A stretch of DNA of 9,465 nt from a bacterium (GCA_028820035.1 JAPPKI010000121.1:1-9465); one strand, 5' to 3'; shown: positions 1 through 7,390, counted from the first letter of the stretch. Numbers and translations are program-made. Notes: generated from the letters alone by a model not told the origin.

Positions 1-1201
1 ATCCCTGGGAGAAGGCCGATTCCACCGCTCCGTAGAGGTCCCGCTCGTCGATGAGCTTGTTGATCACCTGGCGCATCCGCCACGACCCGGCCTCGGGAGC
101 GAAGGTCAGGCCGGTGCGCCGAGCCCGCTGGATCTGGGCGGCCAGCCCCACGGTGAAGGCGTCCACCCTCAGGCTGGGCAGCGACACCGACACCTCACCG
201 GCACCGCAGTCCATGGTGGCAGACACCACCTCGGTGATCCCGCTGAAATCGGCAGTGGACAGAGAGGTGAGCGCCACCTCGTCATAGCCGGAACGGGCCA
301 GACCGTCGGCCACCATGGTGCGGACTTGCTCAGCGGGCCGCTCCCGCACCGGACGGGTGATCATCCCCGCCTGGCAGAACCGGCATCCCCGGGTGCAGCC
401 TCGGAACACCTCCACGTTGAGCCGATCATGAACCACCTCGGTGAGCGGTACCAGTTGCCGCTTGGGGTAGGGCCAAGCGGCCAGATCGGCCACGGTGCGC
501 TTCTCCACCACCGCGGGCACATCGGCGAACCGAGGGGTGATCGAAACCAGTGCGGGGCCGTCGTAAACCACGTCGTAGAGCGACGGCACGTATACGCCTT
601 CCACCGCGGCCAAAGCCCGCAGCACCGACTGGCGCGACCTCTTGCCCGCCCGCTTCCAGTCGCTGATCGCGGCGTTGATCTCCGAAACCACCTCCTCGCC
701 ATCGCCCAGCACGAAGAAGTCGACGAAATCGGCCAGCGGCTCGGGGTTGTAGGTGCAATGCCCGCCCGCGCCGATGAGCAGTTCGTGGTCGGCCCGCTGT
801 TCGGCTCGCACCGGGACCCCGGCCAGGTCGATGCAGTTGAGCAGGTTGGTGTACACCAACTCGGCCGACAGGTTGAACGCCAGCACGTCGAATTCCCCGG
901 CTCGGCGATGGGTGTCCACCGAGAACAGCGGCAGGCTCGCCGCCCGCATCTCGGCCTCCATGTCCACCCAAGGGGCGTAGGCCCGCTCAGCCACCGCGTC
1001 GTCTCGTTCGTTGAGGATCTCGTAGAGAATCTGGAGGCCCTGATTGGGCAGGCCGATCTCATAGGTGTCGGGGTAAGCCAGAAGCCAGGCCACCTTCGAC
1101 GGATGGTGCTCCGGTTCCACCATGCCGCCTTCGCCGCCGATGTAGCGCGCCGGCTTCGACACTTCGGGCAGCACTAGCTCCAATTCAGGCCAAAGGGACA
1201 T
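1..1201 (-). CDS. Radical SAM protein with degenerate B12-binding-like N-terminal domain (TIGR03960-type), 3' part missing
   Basis: The frame is open from the ATG at 1201 to the window edge: 400 codons are visible and the C-terminus lies beyond base 1. Residues ~35-175 resemble a cobalamin-binding Rossmann-like fold. Residues ~262-400 begin a radical SAM barrel with the cluster motif GCTRGCRFC, giving the CxxxCxxC cysteines 269, 273 and 276 (codons at 397-374) that should hold a [4Fe-4S] cluster and SAM. Where true B12 proteins have DxHxxG, this one has DTYEIG (residues 45-50), so the cobalt-ligating His is absent. The sequence matches my memory of the TIGR03960 family, which often sits beside a DUF2344/TIGR03936 radical SAM-linked gene and the rne-rplU-rpmA genes; that partner would be just outside the window. 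I know of no established substrate. It lies 80 bp after rodA and has its own candidate promoter. Family assignment is confident, function is unknown. Confidence 0.88.
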   Translation of the reverse strand, partial: MSLWPELELVLPEVSKPARYIGGEGGMVEPEHHPSKVAWLLAYPDTYEIGLPNQGLQILYEILNERDDAVAERAYAPWVDMEAEMRAASLPLFSVDTHRRAGEFDVLAFNLSAELVYTNLLNCIDLAGVPVRAEQRADHELLIGAGGHCTYNPEPLADFVDFFVLGDGEEVVSEINAAISDWKRAGKRSRQSVLRALAAVEGVYVPSLYDVVYDGPALVSITPRFADVPAVVEKRTVADLAAWPYPKRQLVPLTEVVHDRLNVEVFRGCTRGCRFCQAGMITRPVRERPAEQVRTMVADGLARSGYDEVALTSLSTADFSGITEVVSATMDCGAGEVSVSLPSLRVDAFTVGLAAQIQRARRTGLTFAPEAGSWRMRQVINKLIDERDLYGAVESAFSQG

Positions 1202-1208
1202 CAGTACC

Positions 1209-1214
1209 AATCTA
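1209..1214 (-). promoter_or_regulatory. Candidate -10 element of a leaderless radical SAM transcript
   Basis: The minus strand reads TAGATT (fits TANNNT), followed by seven bases and then the ATG at 1201. This spacing would put the transcription start at or next to the A of the start codon. No Shine-Dalgarno sequence is visible between the hexamer and the ATG. No good -35 is visible at 16-19 bp spacing. This is inferred from position and pattern only. Confidence 0.4.
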
Positions 1215-1243
1215 CCGCCGGCCCCCTGCCTACCAGAACCAGT

Positions 1244-1299
1244 TCAGACGAATCGCCGCATACCCACCTGGCCAGACCACCTCAGGTAAACCGCCGCAT
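1244..1299 (-). repeat. Imperfect 18-bp direct repeat around the rodA stop codon
   Basis: The last 18 bases of rodA (1299-1282, encoding MRRFT and the stop) recur 38 bp downstream at 1261-1244 with 14 of 18 bases identical, including an exact 8-base start ATGCGGCG and the final CTGA. The second copy would encode MRRFV and a stop, in a different frame from rodA. The two copies share no obvious flanking similarity. It may be a small local duplication remnant or chance. Confidence 0.35.
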
Positions 1300-2442
1300 G
1301 CGGACGTTGAGCACCAAGCCGAGACCAATGAGGGTGGCAATGGCCGAAGAACCTCCGTAAGACACCAAGGGCAGCGGAATTCCGGTGATGGGGGTGATGC
1401 CCAGGGTCATGCCCACCGCCTCGAACATCTGGAACAGGATCATGGCGAAGATCCCCGAGCAGATGAGCGCTCCGAACCGGTCTTTGGCCAGCCGGGCGGC
1501 CTGGAGTATCCGCAGCAGCAAGATGGCATAGAGCCCCAAGGTGGTGGCCGAGCCGACAAACCCGAACTCCTCGCCGATCACGGTGAATATAAAGTCGGTG
1601 TGCTGCTGGGGCACCAATCCGCTGAGCGTCTGGGAGCCCTCGCCGTAGCCCTTGCCGCTCACCCCGCCGTTGCCAATAGCGATCTGGGCCTGGCGCTGCT
1701 GGAAGCCGGCCTCTGTGATGCCGGTGGTGGGATCGACGAAGGTTCGGAGCCGGTTGGTCTGATATTCCTCCAACATGTTGGAGTTCACCATCAGGGTCAC
1801 CACCGTGACGGCGATCAGGGCAATGCCGAGCACCTGGCGAAAGCGGATGCCGCCGATGAGCAGCAACACGAACCCGATGAACACGTAGATGAGCGCGGTG
1901 CCCACGTCGGGCTGGAGCAGAACCAAGAGTCCGGGCCAAGCCACGATGCCCACGGCAAAAAACACCCGAGGCACGGTCATGTGGTCCTCGTATCGGGACA
2001 AGAAGGCCGCCACCGCCACGATCACGGCGAGCTTCTGGAACTCGGAGGGCTGTAGCTGGAAATCGCCGAACCGGTACCACGATCGAGCGCCGTTAACCTC
2101 CTCGCCCAGGGGGCTCAACACCACGATCAGCGCCAAGAGCCCTGCCACATAGATGGCCATGGCGAACTTGGACAGCTCCTGATACGGGAACCACGCCGCG
2201 AACACCATGAACAACGCGCCAGCCACCGCGAACAGCGTCTGGCGCTCCAAGAAGAAGGAGTCAAAGTTCTCCGGATCGCGGCCCCGAGTGGTGCTGTAGA
2301 TGGCCGCAATCCCGATAGCCGCCAAGCCGGCCGCGGCCAGAACCAGGAGCACATCGATATGCATCCACGGTGCATACGGACTGCTCCGGGGGTTCATCTC
2401 CCGTTCCCGCAGGCGGCGTTCCTCCAAGGAGATAACTGCCAT
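1282..2442 (-). CDS. rodA: Rod shape-determining peptidoglycan glycosyltransferase RodA (SEDS family)
   Basis: RodA polymerises lipid II into glycan strands during lateral wall growth, working with the PBP2 transpeptidase encoded just upstream. The 386-residue protein has about ten hydrophobic segments from residue 29 onward. Family landmarks are present: FQLQPSEFQK (128-137), LLQPDVGTA (175-183) containing the conserved catalytic-type Asp179, a long extracytoplasmic stretch ending in QQHTDFIFTVIGEEFGFVG (279-297), and the C-terminal PLVSYGGSS (358-366). The length is normal for RodA; presence in an mre operon argues against the paralogue FtsW. The ATG at 2442 shares its A with the PBP2 TGA stop (TGATG), so coupled translation is likely. 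An in-frame ATG at 2397 (Met16) with a GGGAG directly before it is an alternative start, since the first 15 residues are polar and poorly informative. Confidence 0.96.
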   Translation of the reverse strand: MAVISLEERRLREREMNPRSSPYAPWMHIDVLLVLAAAGLAAIGIAAIYSTTRGRDPENFDSFFLERQTLFAVAGALFMVFAAWFPYQELSKFAMAIYVAGLLALIVVLSPLGEEVNGARSWYRFGDFQLQPSEFQKLAVIVAVAAFLSRYEDHMTVPRVFFAVGIVAWPGLLVLLQPDVGTALIYVFIGFVLLLIGGIRFRQVLGIALIAVTVVTLMVNSNMLEEYQTNRLRTFVDPTTGITEAGFQQRQAQIAIGNGGVSGKGYGEGSQTLSGLVPQQHTDFIFTVIGEEFGFVGSATTLGLYAILLLRILQAARLAKDRFGALICSGIFAMILFQMFEAVGMTLGITPITGIPLPLVSYGGSSAIATLIGLGLVLNVRMRRFT

Positions 2443-4472
2443 CAGGCCGCGCCCACTGATTCAGCAGGGTCAACTTCATCTTCGGTCTCGTCTTCACCGA
2501 TCGTTCCGCCCAGCTCGGCGAGATCGTCGATGGTGCGCACCGCCGGTACCGAGTTGGTGGCGATCGGCTCCAGAACCCGGCGGACTGCGGGGGCAGCCAC
2601 CGATGCCCCGAATCCCGACTCCTCCATGATTGCCACCACCACGTACTCGGGATTCGGATTGGGGCCGAAGGCCACAAACAGCGAATTGTCCGCTTGGCCT
2701 ACCACCTCGGCCGTGCCCGTCTTCCCCGCCACCGGCCACTCCTCATGGGGGAAGCCGTAGAAAGCCGAGTGGGCGGTGCCGTCCAGTTCCGCGGTAACCC
2801 CGAGCAGCCCTTCGAGGATCGGCACTCGGATGGCGCCCGGCAGATAGATCTGGCTGAGCACCCGGTCGGCAAACGCCTGGATCACCTCTCCGGTAACCGG
2901 GTTCTCCACTCTGTCCACCATCTTGGGGGCATACAGCGTGCCGCCGTTGGCGAACGCGGCGTAGCCGTTGGCCAGCTGCAACGGTGTGGCCCCCAGCAAG
3001 CCCTGACCAATGCCCAAAACGATGGAATCGCCGGTTCGCCAGGGTTCTCCTGCGGCTTCCGCCACCGACGGGGAGGGCACCCTGCCCCCGCCCTCGCCGG
3101 GAAGTGCAATGCCCGACGGTGCTCCGAAGCCGAATAGCTGAGCGGTCCGCTGGATTCCCTCCCGGTCGAAGCGATCGGCCCGGTCCATGGTGTCGCCCAA
3201 GTAGTAGAAGTACACGTCGGATGACACGATGATGGCCCGGACCAGATCCACCGGCCCGTAGATGGCCTCTTCGGCGTTTTGGAAGGTGCACGAGGCAATC
3301 ACGTCCTCCTCGCAAGACGGCACCACGTAGGTGCCGGTGTCCTCGTAGAGGGTGCGAACGTCTAGCACGCCCCGCGGGCCGATTACCCCGCTGTTCATCG
3401 CGGCATAGGCGGTGAACAGCTTGAATGTTGACCCCGGTGGATAGATGCCGGCCAAGGCCCGGTTGTGTAGCGGTTGGTGGTTGGCCGGGTCTTGGAGTTG
3501 AGCCCACCGGGACTCGGAGAAGCCGCTCACGAACTCGCTGGGCGAGTAAGTGGGAAATGACGCCATGGCCAATACCTCGGCGCCGTTGGGGTCCAATACC
3601 ACAAGGGCGCCGCCGGGGGCCTTGAACGGGGGATCATTCGGGTCGTCGGTCTCCTGCTGACGGGCTTCAGCAAGGCCGGCCAAGAGCTCCTTCTCGGCCA
3701 GCGCCTGGACGTCGATGTCCAAGGTGAGGTGGACGTCGGCCCCGGCAACGGGATCAACCTGCTCCAGCACCTGCACCGGGTCGCCGACGTTGTCCACTTC
3801 CAGCCTTTTGAAGCCTGGCGTACCCCGGAGCACCGACTCAAAGGATGCCTCGATCCCAGTCTGGCCAATCTCGTCGTTGCGCCGATAGGTCTTGGGATCA
3901 TCGGCCACCAACTCGTACTGCTCCTCCCTGAGCAGGGAGACATAGCCGAGAATGTGAGCGGCCAGGTCGCCGTACGGATATGTGCGGACGCTGCGGATCA
4001 CGGTGCCCACACCGGGGAACTCGTCGGCCCGCTCGGCCAGAACGATCTCGAAGTTCTCGGTAACGTCGTCGGCCACCGGAACGGAGTCGAGAGGGCCATA
4101 TCGGGGGTCGTCGAGCGCTTCGTTGATCTCGAATATCTTGGTGAGCCGCCCAGCCCGGCTGATCTCGGTGGCCAGGCGCAGCACCAGCTCTTCTTGCCCT
4201 TCCTCGTCGAATTCGGTGTCGTAGGTGAACCGGTCCACCGTCACCACCAGCGACTCCCGGTTGTCCACCAGCACGTTGCCGTTGCGGTCGAAGACGCGCC
4301 CCCGGGGAGCGGGCTCATAGATCACCCGGACGGTGTTGGATTGAGCCTGGGCCTCAAACTCCTCAGAACTCAACACCTGGAGGAACCACAGGCGGGCCAC
4401 CAGCGCTCCGAAGGCCAACAGAGCCAACAGGGCCAAAAAGGTCAACCGCAAGCGAAGAGACTCGGGGCTCAA
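2442..4472 (-). CDS. mrdA: Penicillin-binding protein 2, elongation-specific class B transpeptidase
   Basis: This enzyme crosslinks peptidoglycan stem peptides during elongation and is the partner of RodA. The 676-residue protein has a short cytoplasmic N-terminus, one membrane anchor (residues ~10-32), a pedestal/dimerisation region with the PAPRGRVFDRNG motif (54-66), and a transpeptidase domain from about 285. The active-site motifs are all present: STFK with nucleophile Ser348 and Lys351, SSD (417-419, the SxD form rather than SxN), and KTG (584-586). Two cysteines, Cys387 and Cys395, lie between motifs one and two. There are no PASTA repeats. The C-terminus (about 656-676) is acidic and probably disordered. 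The TTG start at 4472 overlaps the mreD stop (TTGA) and has a good Shine-Dalgarno. In actinobacteria this gene may also be called pbpA or pbp2. Confidence 0.95.
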   Translation of the reverse strand: MSPESLRLRLTFLALLALLAFGALVARLWFLQVLSSEEFEAQAQSNTVRVIYEPAPRGRVFDRNGNVLVDNRESLVVTVDRFTYDTEFDEEGQEELVLRLATEISRAGRLTKIFEINEALDDPRYGPLDSVPVADDVTENFEIVLAERADEFPGVGTVIRSVRTYPYGDLAAHILGYVSLLREEQYELVADDPKTYRRNDEIGQTGIEASFESVLRGTPGFKRLEVDNVGDPVQVLEQVDPVAGADVHLTLDIDVQALAEKELLAGLAEARQQETDDPNDPPFKAPGGALVVLDPNGAEVLAMASFPTYSPSEFVSGFSESRWAQLQDPANHQPLHNRALAGIYPPGSTFKLFTAYAAMNSGVIGPRGVLDVRTLYEDTGTYVVPSCEEDVIASCTFQNAEEAIYGPVDLVRAIIVSSDVYFYYLGDTMDRADRFDREGIQRTAQLFGFGAPSGIALPGEGGGRVPSPSVAEAAGEPWRTGDSIVLGIGQGLLGATPLQLANGYAAFANGGTLYAPKMVDRVENPVTGEVIQAFADRVLSQIYLPGAIRVPILEGLLGVTAELDGTAHSAFYGFPHEEWPVAGKTGTAEVVGQADNSLFVAFGPNPNPEYVVVAIMEESGFGASVAAPAVRRVLEPIATNSVPAVRTIDDLAELGGTIGEDETEDEVDPAESVGAA

Positions 4473-4975
4473 CGCTCTTCACCTAGCAGCCTGGGCCACG
4501 ACCAGTGCCACAAACCCAGCAATGGCAAGCTCAGCACCAAGTTGTAGGCCGCAGCCACGCCCATAACTGTGTAGAGGCGGTCGGTGTACAGGTTGACCTC
4601 GCCCAACAGCTCCCCGAGCACGGCGTAAACCAACAACCCGCCCGCGGTGGCCGCCGCGGTGACCAAAACGTTTATCCACCAGGCGCTGCGGAAGATCCGC
4701 TCTTCCAATAGTCCCACCGCGTAGCCCCAGACGGTGTAGATGAGCGCAGACAGCCCGAACAACGTGGGGAGATAGAGATCGATGCCCAACCCGATTGCGA
4801 ATCCGGCGATTGCTCCCCTCTCCGGTCCGCCGACCAGTCCGGCGGTGACTGCTAGGGCCAGAGGCACCTCGGGAGCAACCCCCAGCACCCGCAGATCGGA
4901 GAACAGCGCCAAATGGAGCACTAGCGCGGACAAGAGGAACAATCCGCTGCGAACGTACGCGCCGGCCATGGTCAT
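4469..4975 (-). CDS. mreD: Rod shape-determining membrane protein MreD
   Basis: MreD is a small polytopic inner-membrane member of the rod complex, thought to link MreC and the synthases. The 168-residue protein is almost wholly hydrophobic, with about five or six predicted helices (roughly 10-26, 33-50, 55-69, 73-90, 100-122 and 136-158). The segment ERGAIAGFAIGLGIDLYLP (52-70) followed by FGLSAL (73-78) fits the family pattern of a Gly-rich helix with a buried Asp before a GLSAL-like turn. The ATG at 4975 overlaps the mreC TGA by one base (TGATG); Met3 at 4969 is a possible alternative. Sequence conservation in this family is weak, so the call leans on hydropathy, length and operon position, which agree. 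Confidence 0.92.
   Translation of the reverse strand: MTMAGAYVRSGLFLLSALVLHLALFSDLRVLGVAPEVPLALAVTAGLVGGPERGAIAGFAIGLGIDLYLPTLFGLSALIYTVWGYAVGLLEERIFRSAWWINVLVTAAATAGGLLVYAVLGELLGEVNLYTDRLYTVMGVAAAYNLVLSLPLLGLWHWSWPRLLGEER
4479..4484 (-). promoter_or_regulatory. Shine-Dalgarno for the TTG start of mrdA
   Basis: The minus strand reads AGGTGA, then six bases, then TTG at 4472. It lies within the last codons of mreD. It is the clearest ribosome-binding site in the window and is the main reason for accepting the rare TTG start, which also overlaps the mreD stop codon. Confidence 0.6.
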
Positions 4976-5820
4976 CAGCCATCCTCCAGCGGGTCGTAGA
5001 GCAGCACGGTGACGAAGCTCAGGCTGTCGGTGTTGGCCGAGGGCGCCACGGTGAGGAGCTGAAGCAGGCGTGCTTCGTCGAAGTCGATATCGGTAACGGT
5101 GCCGATGGGAATTCCCGGGGGATAGCGGCTGCGATCCACCCCGCTGGTGACCACCTCATCCCCAATATCCACCTCGGTATCGATTTCCAGCCCCTTCGTC
5201 ACCATTAGAGGCTCGCCGTGACCGCCTCCCGAGGCCAGGGCCACGTCTTCGGTGCCCACTACCAGCACTCCCACCTCGAAGCTGGGGTCGGTGAGCAGCG
5301 TGACCCGGGAATGCCCTCGGCCCGGATCGCCGTCGATCCTCCCGATCAGACCACCCCTGGTAACCACCGGCATCCCGTTGCGGATCCCGTCTTCGGCACC
5401 GCGGTTGATCTGTACCGAGTACCGATCGAAGTTCCCCACGTTGGCGGTGACCACCTCGCCCACCACGTTGGGGATGTCCTGCACGTAGGGCAGGCCCAGC
5501 ACATCGAGCAGCGACTCCAGGCGGATGGCTGCGTCGGAGTCCAAGATCTGCTGGCCCTCCAGCTTTTGCAACTCTTGGCGCAGCGCCTCGTTCTCGGATT
5601 CCAACTCGTCGTAGCCGGTGACTCCGGCCCAGGCATCGCCCACCGGTTCGAACACCCGATCGGCTCCCGACCGCAGAGGCGAGATCAGATCGGAGAGGGT
5701 TTCCTCGGTTCGCTGGAGGGGCTCAAAATCACGGGCATCCAGGGTGATCAGCGTCGCGGAGGTGAGCAGCAGGAAGATGAGCGTGAATCGCGACCGCCCT
5801 GTGTGGGTGCCCGTTGCCAC
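4975..5820 (-). CDS. mreC: Rod shape-determining protein MreC
   Basis: MreC is a bitopic membrane protein whose extracytoplasmic part binds PBP2 and activates elongation. The 281-residue protein has a basic N-terminus, one membrane helix (about 12-28), a heptad-like coiled coil (about 68-105, rich in Glu, Leu and Gln), and a two-barrel beta domain from about 113. Family motifs are visible: VVTANVGNFDRYSVQINRG (123-141), GMPVVTRGGLIGRI (149-162), and GDEVVTSG (220-227) followed by YPPGIPIGTV (233-242). It starts with GTG at 5820, 17 nt after the mreB stop; only weak purine content precedes it and no -10-like hexamer lies close to the start, which fits an internal operon gene. Length is typical and the C-terminus shows no extension. 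Confidence 0.95.
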   Translation of the reverse strand: MATGTHTGRSRFTLIFLLLTSATLITLDARDFEPLQRTEETLSDLISPLRSGADRVFEPVGDAWAGVTGYDELESENEALRQELQKLEGQQILDSDAAIRLESLLDVLGLPYVQDIPNVVGEVVTANVGNFDRYSVQINRGAEDGIRNGMPVVTRGGLIGRIDGDPGRGHSRVTLLTDPSFEVGVLVVGTEDVALASGGGHGEPLMVTKGLEIDTEVDIGDEVVTSGVDRSRYPPGIPIGTVTDIDFDEARLLQLLTVAPSANTDSLSFVTVLLYDPLEDG

Positions 5821-5837
5821 GGGGCCGAACCGAGTGA

Positions 5838-6881
5838 TCAGTCGTACGACGACGAGAAGAGGAGCCCCTCAAGCGCGTCGAACTCCTCCAGCGATTGACC
5901 AGAGCCAATGGCAACTGCGTGGAGGGGATTAGGCGCCAACCGGACCGGCATTCCCGTCTCTTCCTCGATCCGAGGGGGCAGGCCGTTCAGCAGGGCCCCG
6001 CCGCCAGCCAGAACGATCCCCGCCTCCATGATGTCGGCGGCCAACTCGGGGGGAGTCTCATCCAGCGTCACTTTGACCGCGTCGACGATGGAGCGCACCA
6101 CCTCGGAGATGGCCTCGCGGATCTCAGCGGTGGAGGTCACCACCGTCTTGGGCAGGCCGGTGATCATGTCTTGGCCTCGGACCTCGGCATAGCGGCTTTC
6201 GCTACCCGCCCACGCTGTGCCCAACACCATCTTCACTTCCTCGGCCGTGCGACTGCCGATAGTTAGGCTGTGCTCCTTCTTCAGGTAGGCGATGATGTCC
6301 TCGTCCATCCGATCGCCGCCCATGCGGATCGACTGACCGGTGACTACCCCGCCCAGCGAGATCATGGCTACCTCGGTGGTACCGCCGCCGATGTCCACGA
6401 TCATGCTGCCCGATGCCTCCTGTACCGGCATACCGGCACCGATGGCCGCGGCCATGGGCTCTTCGATGATGTAGACCGGCTTCTTCGCTCCGGCGGAGAT
6501 CGCCGCCTCCTGTACGGCCCGCTGCTTCACGGGAGTGATGCCGGAGGGAACGCAGATCACCATTCGGGGTCGGATGAACCTTCCCGGAGACACTCTTTGG
6601 ATGAAGTACCGCAGCATCTTCTCGCAAATGTCGAAGTTGGCGATAACCCCGTCTTTGAGCGGGCGGATGGCCTGGATGTGAGCCGGAGTGCGCCCCAGCA
6701 TCCGCTTGGCCTCAGAGCCCACCGCCAGAGGCACGCCCTCGTTGGTGACTGCCACAACCGAGGGCTCGTTGATCAAGATGCCCTCGCCGCGGACATACAC
6801 CAGCGTGTTGGCGGTGCCCAGGTCGATTGCGACATCGCGGCCAACCAGACCGCTACTGGAAGAGAACCGCCGCTTCACCAT
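5838..6881 (-). CDS. mreB: Actin-like rod shape-determining protein MreB
   Basis: MreB forms ATP-bound antiparallel filaments on the inner face of the membrane that orient the wall synthases. The 347-residue protein has all main actin-fold motifs: phosphate-1 loop DLGTANTLVY (20-29), IEEPMAAAIGAG (139-150) with the catalytic-type Glu, phosphate-2 loop VDIGGGTTE (162-170), and the adenosine-contacting VLAGGGALL (290-298). Length is normal. The N-terminus is a little extended and basic (VKRRF), which may aid membrane contact. The start is ATG at 6881; the next codon is GTG, also usable. No Shine-Dalgarno precedes it, but a -10-like hexamer ends six bases upstream, suggesting a leaderless message. 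It is the first gene of the mreBCD-mrdA-rodA operon. Confidence 0.97.
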   Translation of the reverse strand: MVKRRFSSSSGLVGRDVAIDLGTANTLVYVRGEGILINEPSVVAVTNEGVPLAVGSEAKRMLGRTPAHIQAIRPLKDGVIANFDICEKMLRYFIQRVSPGRFIRPRMVICVPSGITPVKQRAVQEAAISAGAKKPVYIIEEPMAAAIGAGMPVQEASGSMIVDIGGGTTEVAMISLGGVVTGQSIRMGGDRMDEDIIAYLKKEHSLTIGSRTAEEVKMVLGTAWAGSESRYAEVRGQDMITGLPKTVVTSTAEIREAISEVVRSIVDAVKVTLDETPPELAADIMEAGIVLAGGGALLNGLPPRIEEETGMPVRLAPNPLHAVAIGSGQSLEEFDALEGLLFSSSYD

Positions 6882-6887
6882 GGGGCA

Positions 6888-6893
6888 AGGTTA
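6888..6893 (-). promoter_or_regulatory. Candidate -10 element of a leaderless mreB operon promoter
   Basis: The minus strand reads TAACCT (TANNNT), six bases, then the ATG at 6881, so the A of ATG would be the seventh base after the hexamer, a usual transcription start position. At 17-18 bp upstream the sequence is TGTGCG or GTGCGA, a poor -35. That region coincides with the proximal copy of the 13-bp direct repeat, so activator-dependent initiation is possible. This is inferred from pattern only. Confidence 0.45.
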
Positions 6894-6909
6894 GAACAGC
6901 CGATCCCGG

Positions 6910-6958
6910 TTCGCACACCGGCGTGAGTCGCAGGTCGGGAAGGAATTCGCACACCGGC
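6910..6958 (-). repeat. Pair of exact 13-bp direct repeats upstream of mreB
   Basis: The minus-strand sequence GCCGGTGTGCGAA occurs exactly twice, at 6958-6946 and 6922-6910, with start points 36 bp apart in the 94-bp ndk-mreB gap. The proximal copy covers the expected -35 region of the candidate mreB promoter; the distal copy lies about three and a half helical turns upstream. The arrangement resembles tandem binding sites for a transcription factor, but I do not recognise the motif. Confidence 0.5.
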
Positions 6959-6975
6959 AAACGCACGGGCGCGTC

Positions 6976-7383
6976 TCACAGTTCGGGGAAGAAGATGGCT
7001 ATCTCCCGCTCGGCGGAGGCATTGCTGTCGGAGCCGTGAACCAGGTTCTCGGTGACCTCCAGCCCATAGTCGCCCCGGATGGTGCCGGAGGGAGATTCCA
7101 GGGGGTTGGTGGCCCCCATCATGGAGCGGACGACGGCATAGACGTCCTCAGGCCCTTCGATCACCAGAGCCACCGACGGTGAGCGGCCAATGAATGCCAC
7201 CAAGTCGGGATAGAACGGACGGTCCACGTGTTCGGCGTAATGGCGGGCAGCCAGATCGGCGTCGATGGTGACCATGCGCATGGCTGCGATCCGCAGACCC
7301 CGGTCCTCGAAACGGGACACGATGGCCCCCACCAGACCACGCTCCACCGCATCGGGTTTGCACAAAACCAGCGTCCGATTCAC
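6976..7383 (-). CDS. ndk: Nucleoside diphosphate kinase
   Basis: The enzyme transfers the gamma phosphate between nucleoside triphosphates and diphosphates through a phosphohistidine, keeping cytosolic NTP and dNTP pools balanced. The 135-residue protein has the normal bacterial length. Visible landmarks are CKPDAVERGL (8-17) with the conserved Lys9, GATNP (90-94), GTIRGDYG (100-107), and the active-site stretch NLVHGSDS (113-120) with catalytic His116. The start is GTG at 7383, chosen because the family begins a few residues before the LxxxKPD strand. It follows folC by 48 bp. No Shine-Dalgarno is seen, and a promoter-like pair of hexamers fills the gap. Confidence 0.97.
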   Translation of the reverse strand: MNRTLVLCKPDAVERGLVGAIVSRFEDRGLRIAAMRMVTIDADLAARHYAEHVDRPFYPDLVAFIGRSPSVALVIEGPEDVYAVVRSMMGATNPLESPSGTIRGDYGLEVTENLVHGSDSNASAEREIAIFFPEL

Positions 7384-7390
7384 CGCCAGA

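Noticed and set aside
326..1177. Long plus-strand open frame (283 codons) opposite the radical SAM gene
   Set aside because: It is rich in His, Arg and Gly, matches no family I know, and mirrors third-position GC bias of the well-supported minus-strand gene.
1244..1261. Five-codon reading frame ATG to TGA upstream of the radical SAM gene as a leader peptide
   Set aside because: Its AGGTGG is only two bases from the ATG, and the site is better explained as an echo of the rodA end. If the radical SAM mRNA is leaderless it would not contain this frame.
1268..1275. CTGGCCAG palindrome in the rodA-radical SAM gap as a terminator or operator
   Set aside because: Only four base pairs per arm, no loop, no extension of the stem and no T-tract.
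1244..2080. Minus-strand open frame of 278 codons overlapping rodA in another frame
   Set aside because: Its sequence is Arg/His/Gly-rich without family motifs; rodA in the overlapping frame is unmistakable. Only its shared terminal pentapeptide was kept, as a finding on the repeat.
3729..4547. Plus-strand open frame of 272 codons opposite mrdA and mreD
   Set aside because: Shadow of GC-rich codon use on the opposite strand; no start signal or recognisable domain.
6959..6975. Small ACGC/GCGT inverted repeat after ndk as an intrinsic terminator
   Set aside because: Four-base stem with no proper T-run; too weak to call a terminator.
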